Assembly: GCF_016745835.1 (NCBI RefSeq)
Contig: NZ_JAERVL010000001.1
Span: 496,001-560,000, forward strand
Length of the DNA stretch: 64,000 bases
Direction: 5' to 3'
Origin: Caldalkalibacillus salinus
Lineage (GTDB): Bacteria; Bacillota; Bacilli; Caldalkalibacillales; JCM-10596
A program made the translations under genes and the position numbers. The notes beneath the pieces are model-generated. The model was given only the letters and a program-made list of their open reading frames with translations. It was not told the origin of the DNA and did no database searches. Below, piece by piece: positions 62,515-64,000 of this stretch. Every line of letters starts with the position of its first letter. Within the stretch, counting starts at the first letter, position 1.

Positions 62515-64000
62515 TAACTATAAAGAGTAAATTTAAGTCGAGTGTTAATATCAAACTAGATTTGGGGAGTAATTGGATAGCCGAAAGATATATTCCTACA
62601 CCAACTCATTCAGAAAGTCTTGCAGGAGTGTTAGAAGGCTTTTTAGATAAAGGACATAAGTCACATATATTAATAGGGTCTTATGGGTCAGGAAAGTCAA
62701 TGGTCGGTACTTTAGTAGGAAATATTGTTTCAAAGAACATTAAAACCCAAACGTTCAAGGAACTAATTAACAAATTTGACAGAGTTAATACTAAAGAGTC
62801 AGATGTTGGTTATTTATTAAACCAATTAAGGAGTATGAAAAAAATATATATACCTGTTGTTATAAATGGAAACCAAGGGAACTTTCGAGAAACAATAGTA
62901 TCATCAATTCATAAGTCGATTAATAATGTTGGCTTTGACTTTTCTATACCTTCATATGTAGATAAAATTAAGAAAATGATTAGTTTATGGGAGGAAAAGT
63001 ATCAAGGTACATTTATTCAATTTAAAAAGGAGTTAAAGAGTAATAATTGGGGCTTAGAGGACTTTATCAAAGAAATAAATGAATATGAGATAGAAACAAT
63101 AAATTGGTTCAAAAAAATCTATCCATTATTAACAGCCGGTGCTGAATTAAGCCCTTCTTATAACCTTGACTTAACTGAACACTTAACACTTATTTTAGAT
63201 GAATTAGATAAAAAAGGTTATGGAATCTATCTTGTTTATGATGAGTTCGGTCGTTTTCTTCAAAGTTTAGATAAGTATGAAACCGTTGAAGCCATGCAGG
63301 ATATACAAGATATTGCAGAATTGGCTGATCATCATCCAAGTGCTAATTTTAACGTGTTATTAATAACACATAGAAATCTAAATCAGTACTTTTTAAGTTA
63401 TGGTGAAGAGTTACAGAATGAATTCAAAAGAATTCAAGGCCGATTTAGGATATACCATACACAAAGTGACCCTGCGACATTTATTAGGTTGTCTAGTCAA
63501 GTTACTTCAGAATATAGGGATAATTGGAGTCAAGATTATAAATTTGAAAATGAAGTTATAAAGTATGACTTATTTCCTGAATTGAATGGAAGAGAAAAGA
63601 AAACAATTGTTGTGGAAAATTCATACCCATTACATCCTGTAACACTTTATGCGCTTCCTCGTTTAGCAAACGCTGTAGCCCAGAATGAGCGAACGTTGTT
63701 TACCTTTTTAGAGAGTAATGAAAAGGGTGGCTTAGCAAACTATTTCGGTGAAGAGAAAACATGGTATTATACTAGCAGTCTTTTTGATTATTTTGAACCT
63801 GCTTTCCAAGAGTTTGAAAATGACTCCCTAATTGGAAGAGCATACGTTAAATATCTTAGAGTTAAAAAAAGAGTAGGTAATTCGGCTTCTGCCTCACACG
63901 AGTTACAAGTATTGAAGCTTTTAACTTTATGGGACATAGCTAGTTTAAATAGTAAACGTAAGTTAACTAAGGATTTTATATCCTTTGCGTTGAATTGGGA
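62511..64000 (+). CDS. Large P-loop ATPase of a putative defence/DNA-modification system (partial, runs off window)
   Basis: ATG 62511 overlaps the DUF4007 stop and the frame stays open for 496 full codons to the edge of the window. Walker A is GSYGSGKS (residues 56-63, K62) and a Walker-B-like motif is IYLVYDEFGRFL with D244-E245. SYPLHPVTLYALPRLANAVAQNERTLFTFLES near residue 370 is typical of the large ATPases in BREX/Dnd-type loci. The N-terminus (WIAERYIPTPTHSESLAGVLEGFL) also fits that group. Exact family cannot be decided without the rest. It probably couples ATP hydrolysis to DNA recognition or processing, with DUF4007 as a specificity partner. Confidence 0.75.
   Translation, partial: MITIKSKFKSSVNIKLDLGSNWIAERYIPTPTHSESLAGVLEGFLDKGHKSHILIGSYGSGKSMVGTLVGNIVSKNIKTQTFKELINKFDRVNTKESDVGYLLNQLRSMKKIYIPVVINGNQGNFRETIVSSIHKSINNVGFDFSIPSYVDKIKKMISLWEEKYQGTFIQFKKELKSNNWGLEDFIKEINEYEIETINWFKKIYPLLTAGAELSPSYNLDLTEHLTLILDELDKKGYGIYLVYDEFGRFLQSLDKYETVEAMQDIQDIAELADHHPSANFNVLLITHRNLNQYFLSYGEELQNEFKRIQGRFRIYHTQSDPATFIRLSSQVTSEYRDNWSQDYKFENEVIKYDLFPELNGREKKTIVVENSYPLHPVTLYALPRLANAVAQNERTLFTFLESNEKGGLANYFGEEKTWYYTSSLFDYFEPAFQEFENDSLIGRAYVKYLRVKKRVGNSASASHELQVLKLLTLWDIASLNSKRKLTKDFISFALNW

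Overview
The window looks like chromosomal DNA of an endospore-forming, probably alkaliphilic or salt-adapted member of the Bacillales. The support is AGGAGG-type ribosome binding sites, frequent GTG/TTG starts, an H-type small acid-soluble spore protein, LicT-type RNA antitermination, a tandem glycine riboswitch, a secreted subtilase, an S-layer-anchored GH18 protein, and many Asp/Glu-rich secreted or membrane proteins. No rRNA, tRNA, insertion sequence, integrase or CRISPR array was seen.

Layout. 1-10.5 kb: end of an oligopeptide-binding protein, topoisomerase III, a lipoprotein, a copper-amine-oxidase-N-like protein, tryptophan 2,3-dioxygenase, membrane proteins and a subtilisin-like protease. 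10.5-15 kb: sspH and a convergent pair of paralogous membrane proteins of unknown function. 15-24.5 kb: a Zn/Cd P-type ATPase with an in-frame UGA at the first Cys of its metal-binding CxxC, a CvfB-like RNA-binding protein, the GH18/SLH protein, an internally deleted acetyltransferase and small enzymes. 24.6-29.3 kb: a beta-glucoside operon (licT-bglP-bglH) with one antiterminator/terminator module before licT and another after it. 29.4-30.7 kb: a divergent Rrf2 regulator/NAD(P)-binding protein pair. 31-40.4 kb: a complete glycolate utilisation cluster (glcE-F-D, malate synthase G, IclR regulator, permease). 40.4-41.6 kb: a glycine riboswitch controlling a TRIC/UPF0126 membrane protein. 41.8-51 kb: regulators, VOC and DinB proteins, an XRE-cupin/NhaC/double-nitroreductase module, LOG, patatin and Dps-like proteins. 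51.3-60.7 kb: a signalling locus built around an 1811-residue Ser/Thr-kinase/ATPase/GAF/histidine-kinase hybrid. 61.3 kb to the end: visibly AT-richer DNA carrying a DUF4007 gene coupled to a large P-loop ATPase cut by the window edge, probably the start of a DNA-modification/defence island.

How the genes work together. Glycolate enters through the permease, is oxidised to glyoxylate by GlcDEF and condensed with acetyl-CoA by malate synthase G. The IclR protein encoded between the enzymes and the permease probably binds GAAAC-N3-GTTTC palindromes that I find upstream of both transcription units. Beta-glucosides are taken up and phosphorylated by BglP and cleaved by BglH, with LicT allowing read-through of two RNA terminators. 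The XRE-cupin regulator, NhaC-type carrier and iodotyrosine-deiodinase-like double nitroreductase could form a halogenated-aromatic or halotyrosine scavenging unit.

Most interesting signals: (1) the UGA at the CxxC Cys of the P-type ATPase, followed at SECIS-like spacing by a 6-bp hairpin with a GGUUU loop, suggesting a selenocysteine-containing metal pump; (2) the giant hybrid kinase locus with its unknown partner gene and ATGTG repeat array; (3) the internally duplicated iodotyrosine-deiodinase-like protein with a promoter built from two TGTACAAT repeats; (4) the DUF4007/ATPase edge of a likely defence island; (5) the shared operator of the glycolate cluster.
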